Assembly: GCF_014698305.1 (NCBI RefSeq)
Contig: NZ_JACJST010000008.1
Location: 62,001 to 126,000 of the forward strand
From: Anabaena lutea FACHB-196
Lineage (GTDB): Bacteria; Cyanobacteriota; Cyanobacteriia; Cyanobacteriales; Nostocaceae
DNA: 64,000 nucleotides
Direction: 5' to 3'
Shown: positions 50,827 through 59,799 of the stretch, in pieces
Position numbering within the stretch: the stretch's first letter is position 1
Layout of the letters: each line of letters starts with the position of its first letter
Made by a program: the position numbers and the translations under genes
The notes under the pieces: model-generated
Told to the model about the DNA's origin: nothing
The model's input: the letters and a program-made list of their open reading frames with translations, nothing else
The model's database searches: none

Positions 50827-52089
50827 ATGACTCCAGTAGATATTCTCATTCTCTCCAATGGCCCAGGAGAAGTGACAACCTGGGTACGTCCTGTTGTTAA
50901 AGCATTGAGACAACAACTAGGAAATGATCGTTTACAAGTGAGAATTTCTGTAATATTATCACCTTGTCCCCATGCTAGTGGCAAAGAAACTGCTATAGCA
51001 AAATCTTACCAAGAAGTTGATAGAGTTCAATCACCTGAGCATTTTTGGCAGTTTTTATTGTGGGGAAAAACCGCCGAAAATTGGGACTGGAGAAATCAAG
51101 GTGTAGTGATATTTCTGGGTGGAGATCAAATTTTCCCGGTTATTATTGGCAAAAAATTAGCATATAAAACAGTAGTTTACGCAGAATGGGAAGCGCGTTG
51201 GCATAATTTTATAGATAAATTTGCCATTATGAAAGCTCAAGTTGCAAAAAATGTCTCTCTTAAATATGCTGATAAATTTGCCGTTGTTGGCGATTTGATG
51301 TTAGAAGCAGCCGCAGAAGATGAGATACAATCCAAAATCCAAAATCCAAAATCCAAAATTGAAATGATTGGGATTTTACCAGGTTCAAAAGCCGCGAAAT
51401 TAACCCAAGGTGTACCATTAACTTTAGCTATTGCTGAATATATCCATACCAAAAGACCTCAAACTAAGTTTGTGATTCCTGTTGCACCAACTTTGAATTT
51501 ACAAACTTTAGCCAGTTTTGCAGATTCCCAAAAAAACCCTTTTATGCAAATTTTTGGCGCTAATAGTGCTGCTTTAATTATCCCAGAAACAGATAAACCA
51601 ATATTGAAAACAGAAACAGGATTAACTATCGAATTGTGGCAAGAAAATCCAGCATATAAATTATTATCTCAGTGCAGTATTTGCTTAACTACAGTTGGTG
51701 CAAACACGGCTGAACTTGGTGCTTTAGCAGTGCCAATGATTGTTTTATTACCTACTCAACAAATGGATTCTATGCGTTCTTGGGATGGTTTACCAGGGTT
51801 GTTGGCTAATTTACCGGGAGTGGGTACAAATTTTGCCAAATTGATTAATTGGTTTTTGATCAAACGCATAGGTTTATTAGCTTGGCCGAATATTTGGGCG
51901 CAAGAAGAAATAGTACCAGAACTTTTGGGTAAACTCCAACCCTCAGAAGTTGGGGAAATGGTGTTAGACTTTTTAGAAAATCCTGAAAAATTGGACGCTA
52001 TGCGAGATAAACTTCGCAGTGTGAGGGGTGAAAGTGGTGCAGCGGATAAATTAGCAAGTTTGGTAAAAGAAGAGTTGGAAAAAGTTTGA
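50827..52089 (+). CDS. Lipid-A-disaccharide-synthase-like glycosyltransferase
   Basis: A 420-aa protein starting TPVDILILSNGPGEVTTWV, with GILPGSKAAKLTQGVPLTLA and LTTVGANTAELGALAVPMIV. This is the cyanobacterial LpxB-like (GT-B fold) family. Cyanobacteria often lack classical lipid A, so its product is uncertain. A heptamer repeat at 51331-51358 adds IQSKIQNPKSKIEM inside the protein, between two conserved blocks. Confidence 0.78.
   Translation: MTPVDILILSNGPGEVTTWVRPVVKALRQQLGNDRLQVRISVILSPCPHASGKETAIAKSYQEVDRVQSPEHFWQFLLWGKTAENWDWRNQGVVIFLGGDQIFPVIIGKKLAYKTVVYAEWEARWHNFIDKFAIMKAQVAKNVSLKYADKFAVVGDLMLEAAAEDEIQSKIQNPKSKIEMIGILPGSKAAKLTQGVPLTLAIAEYIHTKRPQTKFVIPVAPTLNLQTLASFADSQKNPFMQIFGANSAALIIPETDKPILKTETGLTIELWQENPAYKLLSQCSICLTTVGANTAELGALAVPMIVLLPTQQMDSMRSWDGLPGLLANLPGVGTNFAKLINWFLIKRIGLLAWPNIWAQEEIVPELLGKLQPSEVGEMVLDFLENPEKLDAMRDKLRSVRGESGAADKLASLVKEELEKV
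51331..51358 (+). repeat. Four tandem TCCAAAA heptamers within a gene
   Basis: Four exact copies, 28 bp, inside the LpxB-like gene. Loss or gain of one copy would shift the frame; three copies (21 bp) keep it. The repeat sits in a probable loop. Confidence 0.92.
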
Positions 52090-52130
52090 GTATTTAATAA
52101 ACATCTACTGAAAATTAAATACGAATTGTT

Positions 52131-52514
52131 TTAATCTGAAGATTCTCCATCTCTGCGTCCTAATTCAAAAATACCTGTACCCATACAAGCAAGTATGCCG
52201 GTGCTAATTCCCCAGCTATCACCTAAACTGATTTCCAAACCCCAGTTACATAAAGCACCAAATACTATGAAAGGCACAATGCTAAAAAGTGAAGCGTAAA
52301 AAGCATTTTGCGATTCTCTGGCTTTACGTGTTTTTTCAAATTCTGATTGACTGGTGTAGAGAAAGCGTTCTGCAAAGTTAAACCACCTGTTCAATTGCTC
52401 TGTCACCCATTCCCTGGTTGAAGCAAAACCGATATACAGCGCCAAAGACCATACACAGGCTCCTGCGATCGCAATTTTATCTAATTCAAATCTAAAGGGC
52501 AATATATCAAACAT
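52131..52514 (-). CDS. Hypothetical small membrane protein
   Basis: A 127-aa protein with hydrophobic segments at about 10-30, 75-95 and 100-115. A charged central helix (SEFEKTRKARESQNAF) lies between. It is convergent with the LpxB-like gene. No family recognised. Confidence 0.6.
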   Translation of the reverse strand: MFDILPFRFELDKIAIAGACVWSLALYIGFASTREWVTEQLNRWFNFAERFLYTSQSEFEKTRKARESQNAFYASLFSIVPFIVFGALCNWGLEISLGDSWGISTGILACMGTGIFELGRRDGESSD

Positions 52515-52673
52515 GGCGTGATTTAATTCTCTAATGTCTAATTTTACCTTAATTTCTGATTCAATCGACTTACTGAGTAAATTTTGCCAAGGTAGGCATC
52601 TCTAGGCGATTAGAAATCACAACTTAAAATAAAAAGTTCTCGAACAGTCTTTTTAATTTTTTCATTAATCAAA

Positions 52674-52709
52674 AGAGTCAATAGTCTCTTCAACTAGACC
52701 ATTGACTCT
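52674..52709 (-). terminator. Terminator of ftsH
   Basis: AGAGTCAAT pairs with ATTGACTCT, extended by GTCT/AGAC with one G-U, around a short loop. T-run follows on the minus strand. It lies 10 bp after the ftsH stop. Confidence 0.8.
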
Positions 52710-52719
52710 CAATGATTAC

Positions 52720-54615
52720 CTAATACGGCACAGCTAACTTTTTATCTGTAACTTGAGTTTGCGTATTTTCATTGACAATCTTGCGGAATAAATCCCCCTC
52801 AATTGTTTCCTGTTCTGCTAACAAATCGACTAAACGCTCTAAAACCAGGCGGTTTTCTTGTAACAGTTCTTTGGCTTTGATGTAGCAATTATTAACAATT
52901 ACCCGGACTTGAGTATCAATTTTAGCGGCTATTTCCTCAGAATATTCTGATTTATTCCCCCAGTCACGCCCCAAGAATACTTCCTGATTTGGACTTTCCA
53001 AGGAAACCAGTCCTAATTCCGACATCCCAAACCGTGTTACCATTTGTCGTGCCATGTTTGTGACTTGTTGTAAGTCATTTCCAGCACCTGTGGTTACTTC
53101 CGCCTTACCAAAAACAATTTCCTCAGCAGCACGACCTCCTAACGCTGCTAGAATCCGCGCTAGGATTTGAGAACGAGAAATTAGTCCTTGTTCTTCGTTG
53201 GGCGTAAACCAAGTTAATCCCAGGGCTTGTCCTCTGGGAATGAGGGTAACTTTTTGTACTGGGTCATGGTCTTTAATTAACGTACCCACTAAAGCGTGTC
53301 CGACTTCATGGTAAGCAATTAGGCGTTTATTTTTGCTGTCTACCAATGCTGTACCTTCCATTCCAGCGACAACTCGATCTACTGCATCATCAATTTCTAG
53401 AATGGTAATCGCTTCTTTGCGTCTTCTAGCGGTGAGAATTGCGGCTTCGTTGAGGAGGTTAGCTAAGTCTGCGCCGGTGAATCCAGGTGTGCGACGAGCG
53501 ATCGCATCTAAGGACACACTAGCATCTAATTTCTTGTTCCTGGCATGAACTTGTAATATCTCCAAACGTCCTTTCATATCAGGTGCGTCAACAGTTACTT
53601 GTCTGTCAAAACGACCAGGACGTAAAAGTGCGGAGTCTAAAACATCGGGACGGTTGGTAGCAGCAATAATAATGATGCCTGTGTTACCTTCAAAACCATC
53701 CATTTCTGTTAATAGCTGGTTGAGAGTTTGTTCTCTTTCATCATTACCACCACCGATACCTGCACCCCGTTGTCTACCGACTGCGTCAATTTCATCAATA
53801 AAGATGATACAAGGAGCATTGTCTTTGGCTTTCTTGAACAAGTCGCGGACACGGGAAGCACCCACACCCACAAACATTTCCACGAATTCGGAACCGGAAA
53901 TACTAAAGAATGGGACAGCAGCTTCCCCTGCGATCGCTTTTGCGAGTAAAGTTTTACCAGTTCCTGGTGGTCCAATTAACAATACACCTTTAGGAATTTT
54001 TGCACCTACAGCAGTAAATTTCTCTGGTTGTTTGAGGAAAGTCACAACTTCTTGGAGTTCTTCTTTCGCTTCTTCAATCCCAGCTACATCGTCAAATTTT
54101 ACTCCTGTTTTCGCTTCCATTTGGAACCGAGCGCGGGATTTGCCGAAATTCATCGCTTGGTTAGAAGCATTAGTAGAACGACGGAGGAACAAAAGCATTA
54201 AAGCTACCAATGGCAAAATCCACATCAGATTGATTAACAACCCCACCGCAGCCCTACTGTTAGCAGAGGAAACCTCACCAAACTCAACGTTCTTTTCTTT
54301 GAGTTTGTTAATTAACTCCGAGTTTTGATCTAAAAGTCTTACTGGTATAGGTGGTGCATCTGGTTTTTGGTCTGCCAAATAAACTTTAGCTATTTGTTCA
54401 GTTTCATCAAGTTCTACTTTTTTAACTTCCCCTTGCTCTGTTTTTTGGAGCAATTGCCCATAACTTAAGGAATTAGCCGCTGCTTTTTGTGCCAAGACGG
54501 GAGAAGCGCCAACAATTCCTGGCAACATAATCATACTGGCTGCTAAAGCCCCAGTCCAAGCAATACCATTTGTTGAGCGCTGTTTCTTCAATGCCTTTTT
54601 GCCAAGATTTGTCAT
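52720..54615 (-). CDS. ftsH: ATP-dependent zinc metalloprotease FtsH
   Basis: A 631-aa membrane AAA protease. Two N-terminal hydrophobic helices (about 19-42 and 122-145) flank a lumenal domain. Walker A GPPGTGKT is at 215-222, Walker [12 protein letters not shown] at about 270-280, and the second region of homology [18 protein letters not shown] follows. The zinc motif HEVGH lies at 436-440. Cyanobacterial FtsH hexamers degrade damaged photosystem II and other membrane proteins. Terminator at 52674. Confidence 0.96.
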   Translation of the reverse strand: MTNLGKKALKKQRSTNGIAWTGALAASMIMLPGIVGASPVLAQKAAANSLSYGQLLQKTEQGEVKKVELDETEQIAKVYLADQKPDAPPIPVRLLDQNSELINKLKEKNVEFGEVSSANSRAAVGLLINLMWILPLVALMLLFLRRSTNASNQAMNFGKSRARFQMEAKTGVKFDDVAGIEEAKEELQEVVTFLKQPEKFTAVGAKIPKGVLLIGPPGTGKTLLAKAIAGEAAVPFFSISGSEFVEMFVGVGASRVRDLFKKAKDNAPCIIFIDEIDAVGRQRGAGIGGGNDEREQTLNQLLTEMDGFEGNTGIIIIAATNRPDVLDSALLRPGRFDRQVTVDAPDMKGRLEILQVHARNKKLDASVSLDAIARRTPGFTGADLANLLNEAAILTARRRKEAITILEIDDAVDRVVAGMEGTALVDSKNKRLIAYHEVGHALVGTLIKDHDPVQKVTLIPRGQALGLTWFTPNEEQGLISRSQILARILAALGGRAAEEIVFGKAEVTTGAGNDLQQVTNMARQMVTRFGMSELGLVSLESPNQEVFLGRDWGNKSEYSEEIAAKIDTQVRVIVNNCYIKAKELLQENRLVLERLVDLLAEQETIEGDLFRKIVNENTQTQVTDKKLAVPY

Positions 54616-54908
54616 AATATTTACCCTTTCTCTTTTGACATAAGCTGATATTTGGTTTTATGCCTATTCTTCTAGCAAAAATTCCCATAACTGGAAATTA
54701 CGGTTTTCCTATCTAGTCTAACTTCCAGACAAAAACATTCCCACGTATTTACTACTTAACTCATGTAGCTGATCAACTAGGGTAATCTAATCCTCATAAC
54801 ATCAAGTTTCTCCTGAAACTAAAATTTGACATATTACGCAATCAATCGCTAAGATAGTCATAATCATAATGACTACGCTTTTTAAAATTCTAGTTTGGTG
54901 GGTGAACT

Positions 54909-55454
54909 ATGGTAAAAATTGTTGGTATTGGTGGTAGTTTAAGACCTGGCTCCTATACCCAGCTAGGGTTACAAGTGGCAGCACAACGAGTAGCAGCTTT
55001 AGGTGCAGAAGTCGAAATTCTTGATTTACAACAAATGCAGCTACCTTTTTGCAATGGTGGTAAGGAATATCCAGAATATCCAGATGTACAACGGTTGCGC
55101 GATACTGTTGCTAATGCAGACGGCTTAATTTTGGCTACACCAGAATATCATGGTAGTGTGAGTGGCGTGATCAAAAACGCTTTAGATTTAATGACTTTTG
55201 ATCAACTGTCTGGGAAAGTTGCTGGTTTGATTAGTATTTTAGGTGGACAAGTAAATAGTAATGCTCTCAATGACCTGAGAGTAATTCTCCGCTGGGTGCA
55301 TGGTTGGGTAATTCCCGAACAGATAGCTATCGGACAAGCTTACAGTGCTTTCAGTCCTGAAGGTAAGCTGCTGGATGAAAAGCTTTCTCAACGGTTTGAT
55401 CAATTTGCTCAGAGTTTAGTTGATAACACTCGGAAATTGCGGGGAGTAAATTAG
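54909..55454 (+). CDS. NAD(P)H-dependent FMN reductase
   Basis: A 181-aa flavodoxin-fold enzyme. GIGGSLRPGSYTQLGLQVA binds the FMN phosphate, and ILATPEYHGSVSGVIKNALDL binds the isoalloxazine. It reduces free or bound FMN with NAD(P)H. Some relatives reduce quinones, azo dyes or iron. It is divergent from ftsH and alone in its transcription unit. Confidence 0.9.
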   Translation: MVKIVGIGGSLRPGSYTQLGLQVAAQRVAALGAEVEILDLQQMQLPFCNGGKEYPEYPDVQRLRDTVANADGLILATPEYHGSVSGVIKNALDLMTFDQLSGKVAGLISILGGQVNSNALNDLRVILRWVHGWVIPEQIAIGQAYSAFSPEGKLLDEKLSQRFDQFAQSLVDNTRKLRGVN

Positions 55455-55606
55455 CAATAGGGAGATATGGGGAGGATATTTGCAAGCTATTCTCCCTTTT
55501 TAGCGTAGAAAAAAACTTTGTTGAGGACAAGATTAGCAGCTAAAATTTATCTGTAGAATAGCAAAGTAGAAGCAGTGCAAATATTACCTTTTAAGGAAAA
55601 CTTCAA

Positions 55607-56170
55607 ATGGTACAAACACCTGCTCAAATTATCACCCTAGAAGAATTTCTAAAACTGCCAGAGACAGAACCTCCCAGCGAATATATTGATGGACGCATTA
55701 TCCAAAAACCAATGCCACAAGGAGAACATAGTGCAGTTCAAACTGAGCTACCACCTGCAATTAATCTGATATTAAAACCCGAAAAGATAGCCAGGGCTTT
55801 CTCAGAACTTCGTTGTACTTTCGGTGGACGCTCAATTGTACCTGATGTTTCTGTCTTCTGTTGGGATAGAATTCCACGTCAAGAAAATGGTAGAGTTGCC
55901 AATGTTTTTGCAATGGCTCCAGATTGGACTATCGAAATTCTTTCACCTGACCAAAGTCAAACTAAAGTTATTAAAAATATTTTACACTGTCTCAATTATG
56001 GAACTCAGATCGGCTGGTTGATTGACCCAAAAGAAGAATCTGTGTTCGTTTATTTTCCAGATCAAGCAACGGCTTTTTATGATCAACCAAATGCACGTTT
56101 GCCAGTACCAGCATTTGCTAAAAATTTTCATCTTACTGTACAAGATTTATTTGCTTGGTTATTGGAGTGA
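55607..56170 (+). CDS. Uma2-family putative endonuclease (copy C)
   Basis: A 187-aa Uma2/DUF820 protein of a second subtype, starting MVQTPAQIITLEEFLKLPET. It shows YIDGRIIQKPMPQGEHS, GRSIVPDVSVFCWDR and DWTIEILSPDQSQTKV. It is only distantly related to copies A and B. Substrate unknown. Confidence 0.88.
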   Translation: MVQTPAQIITLEEFLKLPETEPPSEYIDGRIIQKPMPQGEHSAVQTELPPAINLILKPEKIARAFSELRCTFGGRSIVPDVSVFCWDRIPRQENGRVANVFAMAPDWTIEILSPDQSQTKVIKNILHCLNYGTQIGWLIDPKEESVFVYFPDQATAFYDQPNARLPVPAFAKNFHLTVQDLFAWLLE

Positions 56171-56206
56171 GTAGATGATTTTGTGAATTAAAAAATTAGC
56201 GCTCGC

Positions 56207-56452
56207 CTACACAGCATTAGCCATAAGTCTTACTGTAGGTCTATCTCCACTGGTTGGTAAGCGGAAACAATTCATTGGTAATGTGACAACTGCTACAGTA
56301 TTTCCTATCATATCGAAAAACTCAACGCTATATCCTGTTTCTAATCCTTGAACATTATGTTGCTCAACCACTGTTCCAATGTATCCAGCATATAAACCTT
56401 CTTCGGGAAGATCACGTAATAAGATGACATCGGAGTAAAGAGAAAAATTCAT
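56207..56452 (-). CDS. DUF4926 protein
   Basis: An 81-aa beta-rich protein: DVILLRDLPEEGLYAGYIGT, then YSVEFFDMIGNTVAVVTL. This is the DUF4926 pattern, small SH3-like proteins found near toxin or repeat genes. Function unknown. It converges on the Uma2 gene. Confidence 0.78.
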   Translation of the reverse strand: MNFSLYSDVILLRDLPEEGLYAGYIGTVVEQHNVQGLETGYSVEFFDMIGNTVAVVTLPMNCFRLPTSGDRPTVRLMANAV

Positions 56453-56693
56453 CGTAACCTCATAAAGGTTTGTTGACTATGCAACAAGCGATCGCACTAT
56501 AAAAAAATACGAAATATGGGTAGGATGGATTGATTATACCTCTAATATAAGCGATAATACTAAAGAGGTTAGTTTGCAAATACTTGGACGTATCTGCGAA
56601 TTAACCTCAAAGCATTATAGGTCAAGGAAGGGTTAAAACTTAATTCTCGCATAAGTCTATTCTAAAGGCTGTGTACAAAATCATAAAGTTGTT

Positions 56694-57188
56694 ATGAAAG
56701 ATTATCCCCCAACTAGCTATTTTCCTAGCCAACCAGAGAAATTAACGAGAGAGGAACTTGAATCGTCGTACCTTGACATCCGTCAGAACTACAAAGGACT
56801 TCAGTTGAGTCGTGGTCAATTTGCCGGAAAAGCAAAGCGACTTCAGGAGGAGCTAGAGTCACTTAGTCAAGAACAAGAAAAACTACTTGAAAAACTATCT
56901 CTAGAAGCAATTAACAAGAAAGAGCTTCTGGTAGTTATGAAAGAACTGCAAAAAGTTAGTCAGAGGCAAAAATATCTTGTTGGACAAGTTCGCCAAGAAT
57001 TTGAAGCTGTCAGAGATGATAAAGGTAATGTAATCAAGAAATTCAACCGCATTATGAGGGCAGTTTATCAACTTTTGAATCAAGATATTGGGGATGCTTT
57101 CAAGAAAGAGAAGACTGTTGAAATTGAAGATGACGACTACACAGATCAAAGTCCTAGAGGTATTGGTAAATCAGAACGTCATTGGTAA
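56694..57188 (+). CDS. Hypothetical coiled-coil protein, first of a pair
   Basis: A 164-aa hydrophilic protein with a Pro-rich start (YPPTSYFPSQPEKL) and a long helix (LQEELESLSQEQEKLLEKLS onward), ending acidic and basic (EIEDDDYTDQ, GKSERHW). It lies 6 bp upstream of the next gene. No family recognised. Confidence 0.65.
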   Translation: MKDYPPTSYFPSQPEKLTREELESSYLDIRQNYKGLQLSRGQFAGKAKRLQEELESLSQEQEKLLEKLSLEAINKKELLVVMKELQKVSQRQKYLVGQVRQEFEAVRDDKGNVIKKFNRIMRAVYQLLNQDIGDAFKKEKTVEIEDDDYTDQSPRGIGKSERHW

Positions 57189-57194
57189 GCAATT

Positions 57195-57743
57195 ATGTCA
57201 AATAAAGTAAAAAAGGTAAAAGCTGAAGTTGTCAAACCTATTACATTAGAAGAAAGCTTTGATATTGTCTTAAATAAACTGGAAAAGTTAGAGCAAGATA
57301 TGGTTGATTCGGATAAAGCAGTATATCGAGCCGTTGGAGAATTTGTTGACAGTACAGTTACTGTTACTCAAAATATAGTTGATATAGCTTTATCTCCTGA
57401 GCAATTAAATATTGATTCAATATCTGAGGATGATTTCTGTCAAGAGTTAAATAAACGTTTTAACTTACTCAGAATAGAAGCTGATCAGCTTCTATTGACA
57501 GCTTATTCCGATGAAGAAATTGAGCGTGTTTTAAGGGTCGAAAAACTTCTGGACAGAATTACAAATCGAATCAATTCTTTACCTTTAAATGCTACAGAAC
57601 AAAGTAATAAAACAAAAGAAAAATTACAACCAGAATTGAAAAATTTATCAATAACACAGCTAAAGGCAATAGCGAAAGAAAGAAAATTAAAAGGGTACTC
57701 AAATCTAAAGAAATATCAGTTAATAGAACTGCTATCTCAGTGA
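57195..57743 (+). CDS. Hypothetical protein with SAP/Rho-N-like C-terminus, second of a pair
   Basis: A 182-aa protein, mostly helical. The final 35 residues (LSITQLKAIAKERKLKGYSN then KKYQLIELL) match the SAP or Rho-N helix-extended-helix pattern that often binds nucleic acid. With the preceding coiled-coil gene it probably forms a complex. Function unknown. Confidence 0.65.
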   Translation: MSNKVKKVKAEVVKPITLEESFDIVLNKLEKLEQDMVDSDKAVYRAVGEFVDSTVTVTQNIVDIALSPEQLNIDSISEDDFCQELNKRFNLLRIEADQLLLTAYSDEEIERVLRVEKLLDRITNRINSLPLNATEQSNKTKEKLQPELKNLSITQLKAIAKERKLKGYSNLKKYQLIELLSQ

Positions 57744-57797
57744 ATTAAAACTTATCACTAATGACTCATAAGTCCCATTGTTCCACAATCAGTTCAA

Positions 57798-58181
57798 TTA
57801 CCACAACCTCTGAAGAGAATAGGCATCAAAAGCCGCATCACGACTAATCAAAACGAGAGAATGATTTATAGCTTGTGCCACCAAAATCCTATCAAAAGGA
57901 TCACGATGATGCAGGGGTAAATAACGGAATTGAACAGTATCAGTGAATGTAATAGGGAGAATCTTGATATCCGCAGCAATGAGTTGAGGTTCAATATCTT
58001 CAAAAGTACCCTTTAGGGTTAGTTTGCCAATGTTGAGTTTAATTGCTATTTCCCAAATACTGGCAATACTCAAAAAAACAGCTTCAGCAGATTCAATCTG
58101 ATTTTTAGTTGCCGCTGGCAGGTTAGCATCATTAGAGACAAACCAGATAAAAGCATGAGTATCTAATAATAATTTATTCAT
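57798..58181 (-). CDS. PIN-domain toxin (VapC-like)
   Basis: A 127-aa PIN domain: LLLDTHAFIWFV (Asp), SIASIWEIAIKL (Glu), HRDPFDRILVAQAI (Asp). The DTHAFIW start is common in cyanobacterial toxins of this type. Its ATG overlaps the antitoxin stop by 4 bp (58178-58181). Confidence 0.9.
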   Translation of the reverse strand: MNKLLLDTHAFIWFVSNDANLPAATKNQIESAEAVFLSIASIWEIAIKLNIGKLTLKGTFEDIEPQLIAADIKILPITFTDTVQFRYLPLHHRDPFDRILVAQAINHSLVLISRDAAFDAYSLQRLW

Positions 58182-58405
58182 TCCATATATTCTTTCATAT
58201 CTTCAAGTGGCTCATCAAAGTCATCCGGCAGTGGTAAAACAAACATTCCTTTCATTGTTCCAGCAACACGACGCTTCTTTGTAGATTCTGCTTGGGTAGA
58301 GTCTTTAGCGTGCTTCTCTATCAAAAATTCAATGTAATGAAGTACCTCTATCTGAAGAGACTCAGGGAGTTCTTCTAATTTTTCTAAAATGACTGGCTGT
58401 ATCAT
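58178..58405 (-). CDS. DUF2281-type antitoxin
   Basis: A 75-aa protein: LEKLEELPESLQIEVLHYIE, then KRRVAGTMKGMFVLPLPDDF, a common pair partner of PIN toxins. ATGA overlap with the toxin gene gives coupled translation. Confidence 0.85.
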   Translation of the reverse strand: MIQPVILEKLEELPESLQIEVLHYIEFLIEKHAKDSTQAESTKKRRVAGTMKGMFVLPLPDDFDEPLEDMKEYME

Positions 58406-58468
58406 TATATTCTCAACTCCAAACCTCGGTTAAAGCAACACAAAAAGAGGACAAATAAGTATAAAAAT

Positions 58469-58744
58469 TTACTCATGAGCTTCCATATAGGCTCTTAGTA
58501 AAGCGTTGATTTGAGTTTGATAACCACGCCCTTGAGACTTAAACCACTCCAAGACATCACTATCAATGCGTAATGTTACTTGTGCTTTGTTTTTAGCAAC
58601 AGGTAAACCCCTTTTCACCACTGCTTTAGCAAATAATTCAGGTGTAATTTCCGGGCAGTCTGACAAATCAATATCTTCATCAGTCATTGCATCTAAACGC
58701 TGCCAATCAGTTTGAGAATTGCTCGAAATAGGTTCGTTGTTCAT
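58469..58744 (-). CDS. BrnA-family antitoxin
   Basis: A 91-aa protein from ATG 58744 (MNNEPISSN): WQRLDAMTDEDIDLSDCPEI, then VTLRIDSDVLEWFKSQGRGY and INALLRAYMEAHE, the BrnA ribbon-helix-helix. It overlaps the BrnT gene by 38 bp. A longer frame to 58810 lacks family support. Confidence 0.85.
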   Translation of the reverse strand: MNNEPISSNSQTDWQRLDAMTDEDIDLSDCPEITPELFAKAVVKRGLPVAKNKAQVTLRIDSDVLEWFKSQGRGYQTQINALLRAYMEAHE

Positions 58745-58985
58745 AGTTGGTTGCTTTTCGTGCAGAAATAATCCGTGTGCGATTGCTGCGTTCTGTGTGG
58801 ACAACAGCAATTACTCTTCCTTGTAATAAACCGAATGTGACAAACCGCTGCTCTCCATAGTCGTAGCGGTCATCTTCTACCGTTACCGTATCTCCATCAA
58901 ACACGGCTGCAACGTCTATAAAATCAATGCCGTGTTTACGAATGTTTGCAAGACGCTTGGCCTCATCCCATTCAAACTCCATCAC
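58707..58985 (-). CDS. BrnT-family toxin
   Basis: A 92-aa BrnT RNase toxin: MEFEWDEAKRLANIRKHGID, then EQRFVTFGLLQGRVIAVVHT and RIISARKATNYEQRTY. BrnT cuts RNA and is neutralised by BrnA. Upstream and overlapping with brnA. Confidence 0.9.
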   Translation of the reverse strand: MMEFEWDEAKRLANIRKHGIDFIDVAAVFDGDTVTVEDDRYDYGEQRFVTFGLLQGRVIAVVHTERSNRTRIISARKATNYEQRTYFEQFSN

Positions 58986-59079
58986 CCGATAAAAACTATA
59001 TTTATTTTATTGTAACTACAATTTGTTATTACAGCGACTGTGCAATAATTTCTAGTTCAAATCAGCAAGGTGAATATTC

Positions 59080-59685
59080 TCAACTCCAAACCTCGGTTAA
59101 ATCCAACACAAACTCAGGTAAAACATCTTCCCCAGATAAAGTTATAGGATGATCTAAAACTTCCACATCTTTACCTGTTCGGTAAATTTCTACTCGTTGA
59201 TTTTTGCGGTCAATCAACCAACCTAAACAAGCACCATTTTCTATATATTCTCTCATCTTCGCTTGCAACTTTTCCAGAGAATCAGTTTTAGAACGCAATT
59301 CCAAAACAAAATCAGGACAAATTGGGGCAAAAGTTTCCTGCTGTTCTAAACTGAGAGCATCCCATCTTTCTTGACGTATCCAAGCAGCATCAGGAGAGCG
59401 GTCAGCACCATTAGGAAGATGAAAACCTGTTGAAGAGTCAAATGCTTCCCCTAATTTACTTTGACGGTTCCACAGCCACAGTTGTCCAGCGATATCAAAG
59501 TTTCTTTTTCCGGTATAACTTCCCGTTGGTGGCATAATAATTAACTCTCCCGCAGCAGTTCGTTCTAATTGTAAATCTCGGTTAGCAAGTGCCAAATCAA
59601 CAAACTGCTCATGGGAGATTTTCAGTGTTATTGTAGTAGGGATATTCACAGCCATAGCTGGAGATACATTAGCTTGTGTCATCAT
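59080..59685 (-). CDS. Uma2-family putative endonuclease (copy D)
   Basis: A 201-aa Uma2/DUF820 protein related to copies A and B: ERTAAGELIIMPPTGSYTGK, SPDAAWIRQERWDALS, CPDFVLELRSKTDSLEKLQ. Substrate unknown. It lies about 115 bp downstream of the ferrochelatase-like gene on the same strand. Confidence 0.88.
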   Translation of the reverse strand: MMTQANVSPAMAVNIPTTITLKISHEQFVDLALANRDLQLERTAAGELIIMPPTGSYTGKRNFDIAGQLWLWNRQSKLGEAFDSSTGFHLPNGADRSPDAAWIRQERWDALSLEQQETFAPICPDFVLELRSKTDSLEKLQAKMREYIENGACLGWLIDRKNQRVEIYRTGKDVEVLDHPITLSGEDVLPEFVLDLTEVWS

Positions 59686-59770
59686 TCCCTCCTGAAACTG
59701 GTACTTTTGTTGTAGTTAGTTCCAGATTAACATTCAAACTTAAAACAGGAAGCAGGAGTAGTTCGTAATT

Positions 59771-59790
59771 GGGCGGGGAAACCCCGCCCC
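59771..59790. repeat. GGGCGGGG/CCCCGCCC hairpin
   Basis: A perfect 8-bp inverted repeat after the ferrochelatase-like gene. It lacks a T-run, so it may be a dispersed repeat rather than a true terminator. Confidence 0.7.
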
Positions 59791-59799
59791 TACTGTCAC

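Noticed and set aside
53654-54328. 224-aa frame opposite ftsH
   Set aside because: It is antisense to a highly conserved gene, has no family pattern and lacks a ribosome-binding site.
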